From CAZMVY01 sp964617875 (GTDB lineage: Bacteria; Planctomycetota; Phycisphaerae; UBA1845; PWPN01), in contig CAZUAI010000021.1 of assembly GCA_964617875.1 (NCBI GenBank), positions 8,760 through 72,759 of the forward strand: a stretch of DNA of 64,000 nucleotides, given 5' to 3'. A model generated the notes under the pieces. That model had not been told where the DNA came from, searched no databases, and was given only the letters and a program-made list of their open reading frames with translations. The translations under genes and the position numbers were made by a program. Of this stretch, positions 8,120 through 16,902 are shown piece by piece. The first letter of the stretch is position 1. Every line of letters starts with the position of its first letter.

Positions 8120-9144
8120 ACCGCCGCCTCCGCAAGCGTCTTCACATGCTCGACGATGTTCATGTCCGCCGGACAGGCCCGCGAGCACCGTCCGCACCCC
8201 ACGCAACCCACGTATTTCAGCCGGTCCTCGAAGTACGAGAACTTGTGCATCATCCGCTGGCGCCACCGCTGGGCCTGGTTCTCGCGGGGATTGTGGCCCG
8301 AGGTGTGCACCGTGAACTGGCTGAACGCGCACGAGTCCCAGCACCGCAGCCGCACGCCGCCGGAGCGGTTCGACTCGTCCTGGATGTCGAAGCAGACGCA
8401 GCACGGGCAGAGAAACGCGCACGCCCCGCAGCCCAGGCACCGCATCGCCTGATCGACCCACAGGGCGTCCTTGCCGAACAGGGCCGGCATCTTCGCCGCG
8501 AGGGCCTCGTAGTCGAACTGCTTCGGCACGTCCGCCAGCGGGCGCGTCTTCGCGGAACCGTCCGCCGCCGTGAAGGCGTCGCCGGCGATCGCGAGCAGCT
8601 CGCGGCCCTTGTCGGTCAGGACCTGGGCGGCATAGTCGCCCGATTCGAGCGGCGTCAGGAGGACGTCGCTGCCCTGCGGATCGCCCGGCCCGCCGCCGAT
8701 CGACGTGCAGAAGCAGTACTCGTCCGCCGCCGTGCAGCTCACGCCGACGATCGTCGTCGCCGCGAGGCGCTGCTTGAAAAACTTGTCCTGGTAGTCCCAG
8801 GAGAAGACCGAGTTCAGCACGGCGAAGCTGCGGGCGTCGCACGGGCGCAGACCGAAGAGGACCGTCGGCGGCGGCTTGAATTCGCGCTCGGCGAGCTGGA
8901 CGTCCTTGCCCTCGAAGCGGTAGCGGAACAGCTCCTCGCACCGGGGCAGGACGAAGCCCTTCGCCGAGACCGACGTCTGGATGTAGTCCTCGGCCATCTG
9001 CGAGGGCGCGGCGACCTCGGCGAAGACGATCTGGTCGTCCTTCTTCACGGGGGCCATCACCCGCCGTCCGGCCGCGCGGAGCTTGTCGAAGAGCGGGTCC
9101 AGCGACTGCTTTCTGAGGATCTTCGTTTCTGTCATCGTGTTCAT
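8116..9144 (-). CDS. flxB: FlxB-like iron-sulfur protein
   Basis: Electron-transfer subunit of 342 residues, related to sulfhydrogenase beta/anaerobic sulfite reductase subunit A proteins. An N-terminal domain of about 225 residues contains FGLRPCDARSFAVL and a cysteine trio near CTAADEYCFC. The C-terminal part binds clusters through CLGCGACAFLCPCC (about 236-249) and CVGCGRCSRACP (about 314-325). It is predicted to pass electrons between FlxA and FlxC/FlxD. Its ATG shares one base with the flxC stop (TGATG). An alternative start three codons on (MTETK) cannot be excluded. Confidence 0.88.
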   Translation of the reverse strand: MNTMTETKILRKQSLDPLFDKLRAAGRRVMAPVKKDDQIVFAEVAAPSQMAEDYIQTSVSAKGFVLPRCEELFRYRFEGKDVQLAEREFKPPPTVLFGLRPCDARSFAVLNSVFSWDYQDKFFKQRLAATTIVGVSCTAADEYCFCTSIGGGPGDPQGSDVLLTPLESGDYAAQVLTDKGRELLAIAGDAFTAADGSAKTRPLADVPKQFDYEALAAKMPALFGKDALWVDQAMRCLGCGACAFLCPCCVCFDIQDESNRSGGVRLRCWDSCAFSQFTVHTSGHNPRENQAQRWRQRMMHKFSYFEDRLKYVGCVGCGRCSRACPADMNIVEHVKTLAEAAV

Positions 9145-9950
9145 CACCGAATAAACCCTTCCTTGTCGTCGGTCTTGAACGTCGAAAGGGCGTATTCCTT
9201 CTTCGTGCCGGCGCCCGCGTGGAGGCCGAAGTCGGCCAGCACCTCGCGGGCCAGCACCTGCGTCAGCCGGTTCAGCGGGATGCCCACCGGGCAGGCGTCG
9301 GCACAGTAGCCGCAGTTCACGCAGCGCCCCGCCAGGTGCATCGCCCGCACGAGGTGCCACTCGAGGTTGCCGAGCGCGTGCGGAGCGACCGGAACCCATT
9401 GCGGCCGGTTGCAGTCCACCACGCAGCGGCTGCAGTAGCACATCGGGCAGGCCGACCGGCACGCGTAGCATTTCAGGCACTTCGCGAACTGCTCCTGCCA
9501 GAAGGCCCATCGCTCCTCGCGGGACATCTTCTCGATCCTGGCGATCATCTCTTCGTCCGCCGCGGCCAGTTCAAGCGAAAGCGACGAGACGTACTTCTCG
9601 ATCGCCGGCAGGTCGGGCAGCTCGGTCACCTTGCCGTCCGGCGAGACGGCGAGAACAGCCACCTGCCCCTCGACGATCTGGCCCTCGGACGCCAGCTGCA
9701 GCACGGTCCGCAGCGTCGGCAGGGTGGCGACGACGGCCGCCTTGCCGAGCGATTTGACCTCGTGCCGGTTCAGGTAGACGGCGAGGTTCTGGCGGCAGTA
9801 TTCGTTGAAGATCAGCCCGTCGGCCTGCTCGGGACGGCAGATGAAGATCGCGCGGGTCCGGTCGGGCGCCGAGCCCCGGCCGTAGCCGACGACGACCTTC
9901 ACGGCGCCGTTCTGCAGCAGTTCGCGAGCCTTGGTTTGCAGCTCTTGCAT
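9144..9950 (-). CDS. flxC: FlxC-like iron-sulfur protein
   Basis: Iron-sulfur subunit of 268 residues. The first 150 residues form a F420-dehydrogenase/Hdr-associated domain without cysteine motifs. After it come the cysteine-rich CLKCYACRSACPMCYCSRC segment and a typical CVNCGYCADACP cluster, enough ligands for at least two [4Fe-4S] centres. It is predicted to relay electrons in the Hdr-Flx complex. The gene overlaps the flxD stop by one base and the flxB start by one base, so the whole set is translated as a coupled chain. Confidence 0.87.
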   Translation of the reverse strand: MQELQTKARELLQNGAVKVVVGYGRGSAPDRTRAIFICRPEQADGLIFNEYCRQNLAVYLNRHEVKSLGKAAVVATLPTLRTVLQLASEGQIVEGQVAVLAVSPDGKVTELPDLPAIEKYVSSLSLELAAADEEMIARIEKMSREERWAFWQEQFAKCLKCYACRSACPMCYCSRCVVDCNRPQWVPVAPHALGNLEWHLVRAMHLAGRCVNCGYCADACPVGIPLNRLTQVLAREVLADFGLHAGAGTKKEYALSTFKTDDKEGFIR

Positions 9951-10399
9951 TACGCTACCTCGAGCGGTTCGCTCGCCAGGGGGACCAGCTTCTGATATTC
10001 CGTGTAGGGGCCGAGCCTGCGGATTTCATCCGTGACGGAGTTCACGAGGTCGGCCCACTTCGCGCCCTCGGCCGCCGAGACCCACGAGAAGGTGATCCGG
10101 CGGATGTCGATCCCGACGAAATCGAGCAGCTTGCGGAAGACGATCCACCGCCGGCGGGCGTGGTAATTCCCGGCGGTGTAGTGGCAGTCGCCCGGGTGGC
10201 AGCCGGAGACGATGACGCCGTCGGCGCCCTGGGCGAAGGCCTTCAGGATCAGCATGAAGTCGATGCGCCCGGTGCACGGCAGGCGGATGGCCCGCACGTT
10301 CGTCGCGTACCTGATCCGGCTCGTGCCGGTCAGGTCGGCGCCGGCGTACGTACACCAGTTGCAGACAAACGCGGTAATCTTCGGCTCAAACTCGGCCAC
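9950..10399 (-). CDS. flxD: FlxD/MvhD-type [2Fe-2S] linker subunit
   Basis: Small cytoplasmic protein of 149 residues of the MvhD family, which docks electron donors to HdrA. The cysteine ligands are visible in CNWCTYAGAD, LPCTGRID and SGCHPGDCHY. It starts with GTG at 10399, with GGAG at good spacing upstream on the minus strand. It is encoded separately rather than fused to HdrA. It lies 49 bases after hdrA, the widest gap in the operon. Confidence 0.92.
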   Translation of the reverse strand: MAEFEPKITAFVCNWCTYAGADLTGTSRIRYATNVRAIRLPCTGRIDFMLILKAFAQGADGVIVSGCHPGDCHYTAGNYHARRRWIVFRKLLDFVGIDIRRITFSWVSAAEGAKWADLVNSVTDEIRRLGPYTEYQKLVPLASEPLEVA

Positions 10400-10448
10400 G
10401 TTCGCTCCTCATCCGGGGCGCGGCCTCTGGAGAGGCCGCACTCCATAT

Positions 10449-12440
10449 CTACAGGGCCATCAGCTCGGCGTACACCTGCTCGTTCGTGAAGCCCTGGATG
10501 TCGATCGACTTCGACCGGCAGAGGGCCACGCACGTCCCGCAGCCCTGGCAGACGCCCTCGTTCACCTTCGCGACCGTCTTGATCACGTTCCCGTTGCGGT
10601 CCTTGATCTCCTCGCGCTCGATCGCCTGGTACGCGCACGCGGACTCGCACAGGAAGCACCCGACGCACGTCGAATACACCGGCGGCGGGCAACGGTTCAC
10701 CACGGCCACGACCGGCTCGCGCGACAACTCGCTCTGCGAAAACAGCCCGATCACCTTGCTCGCCGCGGCCGAGGCCTGGGCGACGCTTTCGGGGATGTCC
10801 TTCGGCGCCTGGCAGGCACCGGCGACCATGATGCCCGCGGTGTTCGTCTCGACGGGCCGGAGCTTCGGGTGCGACTCGGAGAGGAAGCAGTGCGCATCAT
10901 AGCCGACCTTCAGCTTCTGCGCCAGAGACTCCGCGCCGGGGCTGGCGACCATCGCCGTCGCGAGGACGACCATGTCGGCCCTGATCTCGATCGGCTGCGC
11001 CCCGAGGAGCGTGTCGGCGCCCTTCACGACGAGCTTGCCGTCCTCCTCGTAGATCCGCGACACGCGGCCGCGGATGTACTTCACGCCGTCCTCCTCGATC
11101 GCGCGGCGGACGAACTCCTCATACATCTTGCCGCCGGCGCGGATGTCCATATAGAACACGTACGCCTTGCCGTGGTGCATCTTGTGCTTGTAGAGCATCG
11201 CGTGCTTGGCGGTGTACATGCAGCAGATCTTCGAGCAGTAGTCGATGCCCTTGGCCGGGTCGCGGGAGCCGGCGCAGGCGATGAAGACGACGGTCTCCGG
11301 CGGTTTGCCGTCGGACGGCCGCTTCATGACGCCGAGCGTCGGGCCGGACGCCGACGCGAGCCGCTCGAACTGCAGGCCGTCGATGACGTCCTTGTATTTG
11401 CCGTAGCCGTACTCGGGGAAGAAATCGCCGTGCTTGATGTCGTAGCCCGTCGCGGCGACGACCGCGCCGACGGGGATCTCGATGATCTCGTCCTCCTGGT
11501 CGAAGCGGATCGCCTTGGCCTGGCAGAACTTCTCGCAGATCCTGCACTTGCCCCTGGTGAAGAAGGTGCAGTGCTCGCGGTCGATGACGGGCTTGTTGGG
11601 CACGGCCTGCGGGAACGGGACGTAGATGCTCGTCCGGGAACCGAGGGCCGCGTTGAACTCGCTGGGGATCTTCTTGTTGGGGCATTTCTGCGCGCAGACG
11701 CCGCAGCCGTTGCAGAGCTTTTCGTCGATGCTGCGGGCCTTCTTGCGGATGCGGGCCTTGAAGTTGCCGATGAAGCCCTCGAGGCTTTCCAGCTCGGAAT
11801 AGGTGTAGAGCGTGATGTTCGGGTGCTGGGCCGCCTCGACCATCCGCGGCGTCAGGATGCACTGCGAGCAGTCGAGCGTGGGGAACGTCTCGGAGAGCTG
11901 GGCCATGTGGCCGCCGATCGACGGCTCGCGTTCGACGAGGACGACCTTGTGGCCGGCGTTGGCGATGTCGAGCGCGGCCTGGATGCCGGCGACGCCGCCG
12001 CCGAGCACGAGGGCCGTCCTGGTGACCGGCACCTTGATCGGATAGAGGGCCTGGTTCCGCTTGACCTTCTCGACGATGATCCGGACGAGGTCGATGGCCT
12101 TCTGAGTCGTGGCGGGCGTCTTGTCGTGGACCCACGAGCAGTGCTCGCGGAGGTTGGCCATCTCGCAGAGGAAGGGGTTGAGCCCTGCCTCGGCGCACGC
12201 CCGGCGGAACGTCGGCTCGTGCATCCGCGGCGAGCACGCCGCCACGACCACACCGGTCAGCCGGTGGTCCTTGATCGCCTGCTTGATCTGGTTCTGCCCG
12301 GGGTCCGAGCACATGTACTTGTACTCGGTGCTCACGACGACGCCCGGCAGGCCCGCGCAGGCCTTCGCGACCTCGACGCAATCGACCGTGCCGCCGATGT
12401 TCTCCCCGCAATGACAGACAAACACGCCTATCCGTGCCAT
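10449..12440 (-). CDS. hdrA: HdrA-like flavin/iron-sulfur subunit
   Basis: Flavoprotein core of a heterodisulfide-reductase-like complex, 663 residues, the expected site of flavin-based electron bifurcation. It has an N-terminal CHCG cysteine region, an FAD Rossmann motif (VLGGGVAGIQAA, about 145-156), an internal cluster CNGCGVCAQKCP (about 243-254), further cysteines at 291-306 and YCSKICC (402-407), and two C-terminal ferredoxin clusters CVGCFLCESAC and CQGCGTCVALC. No in-frame TGA suggesting selenocysteine is seen. It starts 2 bases after the hdrB stop. The physiological disulfide or other acceptor is not identifiable here. Confidence 0.95.
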   Translation of the reverse strand: MARIGVFVCHCGENIGGTVDCVEVAKACAGLPGVVVSTEYKYMCSDPGQNQIKQAIKDHRLTGVVVAACSPRMHEPTFRRACAEAGLNPFLCEMANLREHCSWVHDKTPATTQKAIDLVRIIVEKVKRNQALYPIKVPVTRTALVLGGGVAGIQAALDIANAGHKVVLVEREPSIGGHMAQLSETFPTLDCSQCILTPRMVEAAQHPNITLYTYSELESLEGFIGNFKARIRKKARSIDEKLCNGCGVCAQKCPNKKIPSEFNAALGSRTSIYVPFPQAVPNKPVIDREHCTFFTRGKCRICEKFCQAKAIRFDQEDEIIEIPVGAVVAATGYDIKHGDFFPEYGYGKYKDVIDGLQFERLASASGPTLGVMKRPSDGKPPETVVFIACAGSRDPAKGIDYCSKICCMYTAKHAMLYKHKMHHGKAYVFYMDIRAGGKMYEEFVRRAIEEDGVKYIRGRVSRIYEEDGKLVVKGADTLLGAQPIEIRADMVVLATAMVASPGAESLAQKLKVGYDAHCFLSESHPKLRPVETNTAGIMVAGACQAPKDIPESVAQASAAASKVIGLFSQSELSREPVVAVVNRCPPPVYSTCVGCFLCESACAYQAIEREEIKDRNGNVIKTVAKVNEGVCQGCGTCVALCRSKSIDIQGFTNEQVYAELMAL

Positions 12441-12442
12441 AT

Positions 12443-13354
12443 CTACTCGTCCTTCCCGCCGGCGGCGACTTCCGCCCCGACCGCAGCGGGCGCCGCGGAA
12501 ACCGCTTTCTCGGCGAACTGCACGGGCACAAAGTGCCTGTGCAAGCCGAGCGACTCTTCGTCCAGACCGATCGCCAGGCCGACCGCCTGGCTGACGAACA
12601 GCACCGGGATCGAGTGCGACTCGCCCAGGTATTCCGTGATCGCGTCGCGGCGCAGGTCCAGGTTCACCTGGCACATCGGGCACGCGACGACGATCGCCTC
12701 CGCCCCGCGCCGCACGGCGTCCTTGAGGATCGTCCCCGACAGCTTCGCCACCAGGTCCGTCCGCGACACGGAGAACCCCGCGCCGCAGCACTCGACCTTG
12801 AACGCCCAGTCGATCGGCTCGGCGCCGATGACCTTCATGATTCGGTCCATGCTCTGCGGGTCTTCGGGGCTGTCCGACCTGATGATCGTGTGCGGCCGCA
12901 CGAGGTAGCAGCCGTAGTAGCACGCCACCTTGTGCTGGAACGGCGAGACGACCTTTCTCGCCAGGCCGTTCGCCGCGCACCGGTCGAGCACCTCCAGCAC
13001 GTTCAGGACCTTCACCGTGCCGCGGTACCGGACGTCGGCCATGCCGCAGACGCGGTCCCGCAGCTTCTCATCGTGCGACAGCTCGTGCTGCGTGACGGCC
13101 AGCCGGCTGTAACACGCCGAGCACGGGGCGACGATCTCGCTGATGCCCGCCTGCTCGGCCAGCGCCAGGACCCGCGCCGGCAGGGCCAGCGCCAGGTCGC
13201 GGTTCAGGTTGTGAGCCGCGCTCGCCCCGCAGCAGTTCCAGTCGGGCACTTCCTGCAGCTCGAGCCCGAGCGCCGGGGCGATCGCACGGAACGACTCGCC
13301 ATACTCTCTGGACGAGCCGAGCAGGGAGCATCCGGGGTAGAATCCGAGTTTCAT
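12443..13354 (-). CDS. hdrB: HdrB-like subunit with two CCG motifs
   Basis: Catalytic subunit of 303 residues expected to carry two non-cubane [4Fe-4S] clusters. Both cysteine sets are intact: Cys9, Cys41-Cys42 (NCCGA), Cys78 and Cys81 in the first half; Cys145, Cys149, Cys189-Cys190 (ECCGAG), Cys225 and Cys228 in the second. This supports real disulfide-reductase-type chemistry rather than a degenerate homologue. The C-terminal 20 residues are an Ala-rich extension. The ATG overlaps the hdrC stop (ATGA). Confidence 0.95.
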   Translation of the reverse strand: MKLGFYPGCSLLGSSREYGESFRAIAPALGLELQEVPDWNCCGASAAHNLNRDLALALPARVLALAEQAGISEIVAPCSACYSRLAVTQHELSHDEKLRDRVCGMADVRYRGTVKVLNVLEVLDRCAANGLARKVVSPFQHKVACYYGCYLVRPHTIIRSDSPEDPQSMDRIMKVIGAEPIDWAFKVECCGAGFSVSRTDLVAKLSGTILKDAVRRGAEAIVVACPMCQVNLDLRRDAITEYLGESHSIPVLFVSQAVGLAIGLDEESLGLHRHFVPVQFAEKAVSAAPAAVGAEVAAGGKDE

Positions 13355-13941
13355 TCGCCGTTGTCCTTCTTCCCGATCGTTCGCTTGAAGACCCGTCCGA
13401 CGGCATCGCGTCCCTCGATGCGGTGGGGCGCGAACTTCAGCTTGCCCCGCGCCAGCATCCGGGGCGCCGCCAGCAGATCCTGGAACAGATGGAGGGATCT
13501 CATCTTGTAGCTCGCGATCAGTCCGACCTCGTAGAGGCGGCCGGTGTGCCGGATCGCATCGAGGAAGGCCTTGTGGAACCGCAGGATGTCTTTCGCCTTC
13601 GGGTTGACCATGCCACGGCGGTAGGACTCCTCGCGGAGGAACTCCATCACCTTGGGCAGATCGACCTCCTTCGGACACCGCGCGTAGCACATCTCGCAGG
13701 TCAGGCAGAGCCAGATCGAATGCGACGACAGGGCCCGCTCATCCATCTCGGGCATGCCGAGCTGTAGCAGGCGAAGGATCTGGCTCGGCGGGGCATCCAT
13801 CTCCGAGGCCAGCGGGCAGCCGGCGGAGCACTTGCCGCACTGATAGCACATCGCGACGGATTCGCCCGTCGCTTCCTGAATCCGTCCGGCCAGGCTGTCG
13901 TCGTGAACTGCCGTGTGGGGGTCGTGAGAATCCGAACTCAT
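13351..13941 (-). CDS. hdrC: HdrC-like iron-sulfur subunit
   Basis: First gene of the operon, 196 residues. Two ferredoxin clusters, CYQCGKCSAGCP and CLTCEMCYARCP, pass electrons between HdrA and HdrB. The frame has ATG codons at 13947 and 13941. The GGAG at about 13950-13953 sits 2 bases from the first but 8 from the second, so 13941 is chosen. A good sigma-70-type promoter lies about 30 bases upstream. No membrane segment is seen, so the complex should be cytoplasmic. Confidence 0.93.
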   Translation of the reverse strand: MSSDSHDPHTAVHDDSLAGRIQEATGESVAMCYQCGKCSAGCPLASEMDAPPSQILRLLQLGMPEMDERALSSHSIWLCLTCEMCYARCPKEVDLPKVMEFLREESYRRGMVNPKAKDILRFHKAFLDAIRHTGRLYEVGLIASYKMRSLHLFQDLLAAPRMLARGKLKFAPHRIEGRDAVGRVFKRTIGKKDNGE

Positions 13942-13969
13942 CAACATTGCTCCGATATCAAGCTATCCA

Positions 13970-13998
13970 AGTCTACAGGAGACCGCGGGGGTTTTCAA
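13970..13998 (-). promoter_or_regulatory. Promoter for the hdr-flx operon
   Basis: On the minus strand TTGAAA (13993-13998), a 17-base spacer and TAGACT (13970-13975). The -10 lies 28 bases before the chosen hdrC start. No other convincing promoter is seen inside the operon, fitting one transcript for seven genes. Confidence 0.6.
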
Positions 13999-14132
13999 CA
14001 GGGTTTCGGTACAATACATCGGCGTTTGGGCCAAACACCTGCGGCTCCGACGAAAACCGCCCCTGGCGGGTGCTGTTTTCACGCGCGCGGCGAAATCGCC
14101 CCATTTCGAGTATCTATCGTGCGAACGCGAAG

Positions 14133-14162
14133 TTGGCGGCCCAGACGCAACTTCTGTACAAT
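14133..14162 (+). promoter_or_regulatory. Promoter for the Gfo/Idh gene at 14215
   Basis: TTGGCG (14133-14138), an 18-base spacer and TACAAT (14157-14162), 52 bases before the ATG. It diverges from the hdr promoter within the 273-base intergenic region. Confidence 0.55.
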
Positions 14163-14214
14163 CCACCCGCGGCGAGAGACGCCGTGTCGCGAATGAAGCG
14201 AAAGGAGTACCAGT

Positions 14215-15513
14215 ATGGTCAGAGATTGCATGACCCGTCGGAGTTTCATCAAGAGCACCGCCGCCGGCGCTGCCGCACTGTCGCTGGGCCGCGCGGCCGG
14301 GCCCGTTCTCGGCGCCCGCGGTGCGAACGAGAAGCTCGTCATGGGCTTCATCGGAACGGGCGGACAGTGTTGCGCCCACATCGCCGAGCTTGCGAAAATG
14401 AAAGACGTGGCCATCGCCGCCGTCTGTGACGTCGATCCGTCGCGGCTGGCGAACGCCGTAAAGGTCTCCGGGGCCTCGCCGGACCAGACGAAGCACTTCC
14501 GCAAGGTACTCGAACGGAAGGATATCGACGCCGTACTGATCGCCACGCCGGGCCACTGGCACGCGATCCCGGCGATCGAGGCGTGTGCCGCCGGCAAGGA
14601 CGTGTACCTCGAGAAGCCGTCCGGTCACACGATCGTGGAGTGCCGCAAGATCGCCGAGGCGGCGAAGAAGCACGACCGCATCGTGCAGATCGGCACCCAG
14701 CAGCGCAGCGCGCCGCACTGGATCAACGCCGTCGGCCGGATCAAGGCGGGCGAACTGGGCAAGATCAGCATGGTCCACGTATGGAACGCGTGGAACCCGA
14801 AGGAGATGTTCTCGAACATCGGCAACCCGCCGGACGGCGACCCGCCGCCGGGCGTCGATTACGACCTGTGGCTCGGCCCGGCAAAGAAGCGGCCGTTCAA
14901 CCCCGCGCGCTTCCACGGCACGCACTACTTCTTCTGGGAGTACGGCTGCGGCATGCCGGTCGAGTGGGCCGTCCACCTGTTCGATGTCGTGATGTGGGCG
15001 ATGGGCACGCAGATCGACGGCGTCGCGGCCTCGGGCGGCAAGTTCGTCTTCGACGACGCCCGCGAGACCCCCGACACGATGACCGCCGCCTTCGACTGCC
15101 CGGGCTACGCGATGACCTACACGCTCCGCCACGGCAACGCCTGGCGCCCGCACGGCGACATGGACCACGGCATCGAGTTCTTCGGGACGGAGAAAACGCT
15201 TCAGATCAACCGCAACGGCTTCCAGATCTACCGCGACCAGGACCGCACGCCGCGCAAGCCCTTCTACGAGGAGAAGGGCGACACCCCGCTGACGCTTCAC
15301 GAGCGGAACTTCATCGAGTGCGTCCGCAGCCGCAAGGCGCCCAACGCCGACGCCGAGGCGGGCTTCACCGGGGCCCTGCCGGGCCACCTCGCGAACATCG
15401 CGTACCTCGTCGGCCGCAAGGTCCGCTGGGACTCGAAACGCGAGACCATCATCGACGATGCCGAGGCCGCGAAGCTGCTCACGCGCGAGTACCGCGCTCC
15501 GTGGACGCTCTGA
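14215..15513 (+). CDS. Tat-exported Gfo/Idh/MocA family oxidoreductase
   Basis: NAD(P)-dependent sugar dehydrogenase-like enzyme of 432 residues. A twin-arginine signal (RRSFIKSTAAGAAALSLG, residues 8-25) precedes a Rossmann motif GFIGTGGQCC and the active-site EKP motif in YLEKPSGHT. A C-terminal region typical of planctomycete Gfo/Idh proteins (YDLWLGPA) follows. Export of a cofactor-loaded dehydrogenase fits the Tat signal. AAAGGAG lies 7 bases before the ATG at 14215. It stands alone between two divergent or convergent genes; the substrate is unknown. Confidence 0.92.
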   Translation: MVRDCMTRRSFIKSTAAGAAALSLGRAAGPVLGARGANEKLVMGFIGTGGQCCAHIAELAKMKDVAIAAVCDVDPSRLANAVKVSGASPDQTKHFRKVLERKDIDAVLIATPGHWHAIPAIEACAAGKDVYLEKPSGHTIVECRKIAEAAKKHDRIVQIGTQQRSAPHWINAVGRIKAGELGKISMVHVWNAWNPKEMFSNIGNPPDGDPPPGVDYDLWLGPAKKRPFNPARFHGTHYFFWEYGCGMPVEWAVHLFDVVMWAMGTQIDGVAASGGKFVFDDARETPDTMTAAFDCPGYAMTYTLRHGNAWRPHGDMDHGIEFFGTEKTLQINRNGFQIYRDQDRTPRKPFYEEKGDTPLTLHERNFIECVRSRKAPNADAEAGFTGALPGHLANIAYLVGRKVRWDSKRETIIDDAEAAKLLTREYRAPWTL

Positions 15514-15528
15514 ATCCGGGTGCCGGAT
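15514..15528. terminator. Short hairpin between convergent genes
   Basis: ATCCGG (15514-15519) and CCGGAT (15523-15528) pair over a 3-base loop directly after the stop of the Gfo/Idh gene and 30 bases from the stop of the opposing gene. There is no T-run; possible bidirectional terminator. Confidence 0.3.
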
Positions 15529-15558
15529 CGGAAAGCGTCGGCTTGAACGCAGTCCGGA

Positions 15559-16689
15559 TCACCGGTCGCGGCGGCGCCGCAGGACCGTTACGCTGCCCAG
15601 CAGCAGCACGGCGACGGTTGCCGGCTCCGGCACCTGGAGGTCCTGCATCGCGTTGATCCCGGAGCCGGGAATCGGCCCCAGACCGAGAAGATCGAGCGCG
15701 AGGTTGCCGGCCTCGCCGTTGCGGATGGGCTGCCGCGGCGGCGACGGCGGGCGCGTGGAGCCGGGATACGGGGCGCGGCCCGTGCCGGGATCCAGGCGCA
15801 CCGCGGTGTTCAGCGCATAGAGGTCGGCTCCCGCGGGCACGCCGGGACCCCACACGTAGAACGGAACCGTGTAGTTCTCCACCAGGCTCGCGTTGGAGTG
15901 GTCGTACTGATAGCCGCCGTGGTCCGCCGTGACAATGAACGCGGTGTGGCCGGCAAACCGCGCGTCGGTGTCGATCATGCTGAAAATCGAACCGAGGCGG
16001 TCGTCCATCGTCCTGATGATGTTGCTGTAGGGCGTGCCGGGCGCCGGGTTCCACCCGCTGCTGTGCCCGACGGTGTCAGGGTCGGTCAGGTGCAGGAAGG
16101 CGTAGCCGAACGGGTTCGCCTTCATGTCCGCGACGAGCGTGCCGGTGAGCGTGCTCGTGTTGCCGTTGTACACGTAGGTATCGATCTTGTCCCGGCCGTT
16201 GTCGGGGCCGGTTGCGTCGGGCGCCCCGTTGACGGAGTTCCAGCTCGTGTCGAACAGGCTGAACTTGCTCTTGCTGGCGTAGCACCCGGTGCGGAGGCCG
16301 TTGTCGTGCGCGACATCGAAGACGCCGGCGATGTACCGGCCCGCGTTCGAAGCGAGTGTCACGTTCGCCGGGGGGTCACTGTTGCCGGACCAGCCGTGGC
16401 CCTCGGTCCCGTACACGCGGCGGCCGGTCAGCTGCGTCACGTGGTTGGGCAGCGTGACCGTGTTGTCGTAGTCGGTGCGGGCGTTGTCGGTGAAGGCCCC
16501 CTGCGTCCGGAAGCGGTAGAAGTTGGGCAGGTTGGCGGCCCCGAGATTCGTGATGGCGTCGGGGCGGAGGCCATCGACGCTCACGTGGATGACGTACCGG
16601 ATCGCCGCGGCCGGCGCAACCGAATGCGCGACGAGAACCGCCAGGACGCCGACCAGAAGCGTACGCGCACGAAATGACGTCTTTCGCAT
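15559..16689 (-). CDS. Secreted alkaline-phosphatase-superfamily phosphodiesterase with PEP-CTERM anchor
   Basis: Predicted nucleotide pyrophosphatase/phosphodiesterase-type enzyme of 376 residues outside the cytoplasm. Signal peptide at 1-30; metal and nucleophile motifs HVSVDGLRPDAI, TVTLPNHVTQLTG (Thr nucleophile), LTDPDTVGHSSG and VTADHGG are all present. The C-terminus VPEPATVAVLLLGSVTVLRR is a PEP-CTERM sorting signal handled by an exosortase. The ATG at 16689 with GAGAGAGAG upstream is preferred to the TTG five codons earlier. It has its own promoter and is divergent from the GTPase gene. Confidence 0.92.
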   Translation of the reverse strand: MRKTSFRARTLLVGVLAVLVAHSVAPAAAIRYVIHVSVDGLRPDAITNLGAANLPNFYRFRTQGAFTDNARTDYDNTVTLPNHVTQLTGRRVYGTEGHGWSGNSDPPANVTLASNAGRYIAGVFDVAHDNGLRTGCYASKSKFSLFDTSWNSVNGAPDATGPDNGRDKIDTYVYNGNTSTLTGTLVADMKANPFGYAFLHLTDPDTVGHSSGWNPAPGTPYSNIIRTMDDRLGSIFSMIDTDARFAGHTAFIVTADHGGYQYDHSNASLVENYTVPFYVWGPGVPAGADLYALNTAVRLDPGTGRAPYPGSTRPPSPPRQPIRNGEAGNLALDLLGLGPIPGSGINAMQDLQVPEPATVAVLLLGSVTVLRRRRDR

Positions 16690-16772
16690 GACTCTCTCTC
16701 GCAATTGCCGGCCCGTCCGCCAGAAACCCGTCCGCCCCGTACAGACGGAACTTCCTCTCGCAGTGTATTGTC

Positions 16773-16802
16773 AGTATATCGCGGTGAGGGGCCGTCGGTC
16801 AA
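16773..16802 (-). promoter_or_regulatory. Promoter for the PEP-CTERM phosphatase
   Basis: Minus strand TTGACC (16797-16802), an 18-base spacer and TATACT (16773-16778), about 84 bases before the start codon. Confidence 0.55.
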
Positions 16803-16890
16803 TCGCATCGGCCGTCTGGCCTTTCATGACGCCGGAAAGCAGGCTCGCTTTTTTCGCCCTCCCCTTCATCGCTTCGTGGTACTCGCGCGG

Positions 16891-16896
16891 TATAAT
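16891..16896 (+). promoter_or_regulatory. TATAAT -10 box immediately before the GTPase start
   Basis: A perfect TATAAT ends 6 bases before the ATG at 16903. A start site 6-7 bases beyond the -10 would coincide with the A of the ATG, so the mRNA is probably leaderless. No ribosome site is present and the -35 is weak. Confidence 0.55.
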
Positions 16897-16902
16897 GCCT
16901 TC

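Noticed and set aside
10449..12440. Selenocysteine in HdrA
   Set aside because: No in-frame TGA; cysteines occupy the cluster positions.
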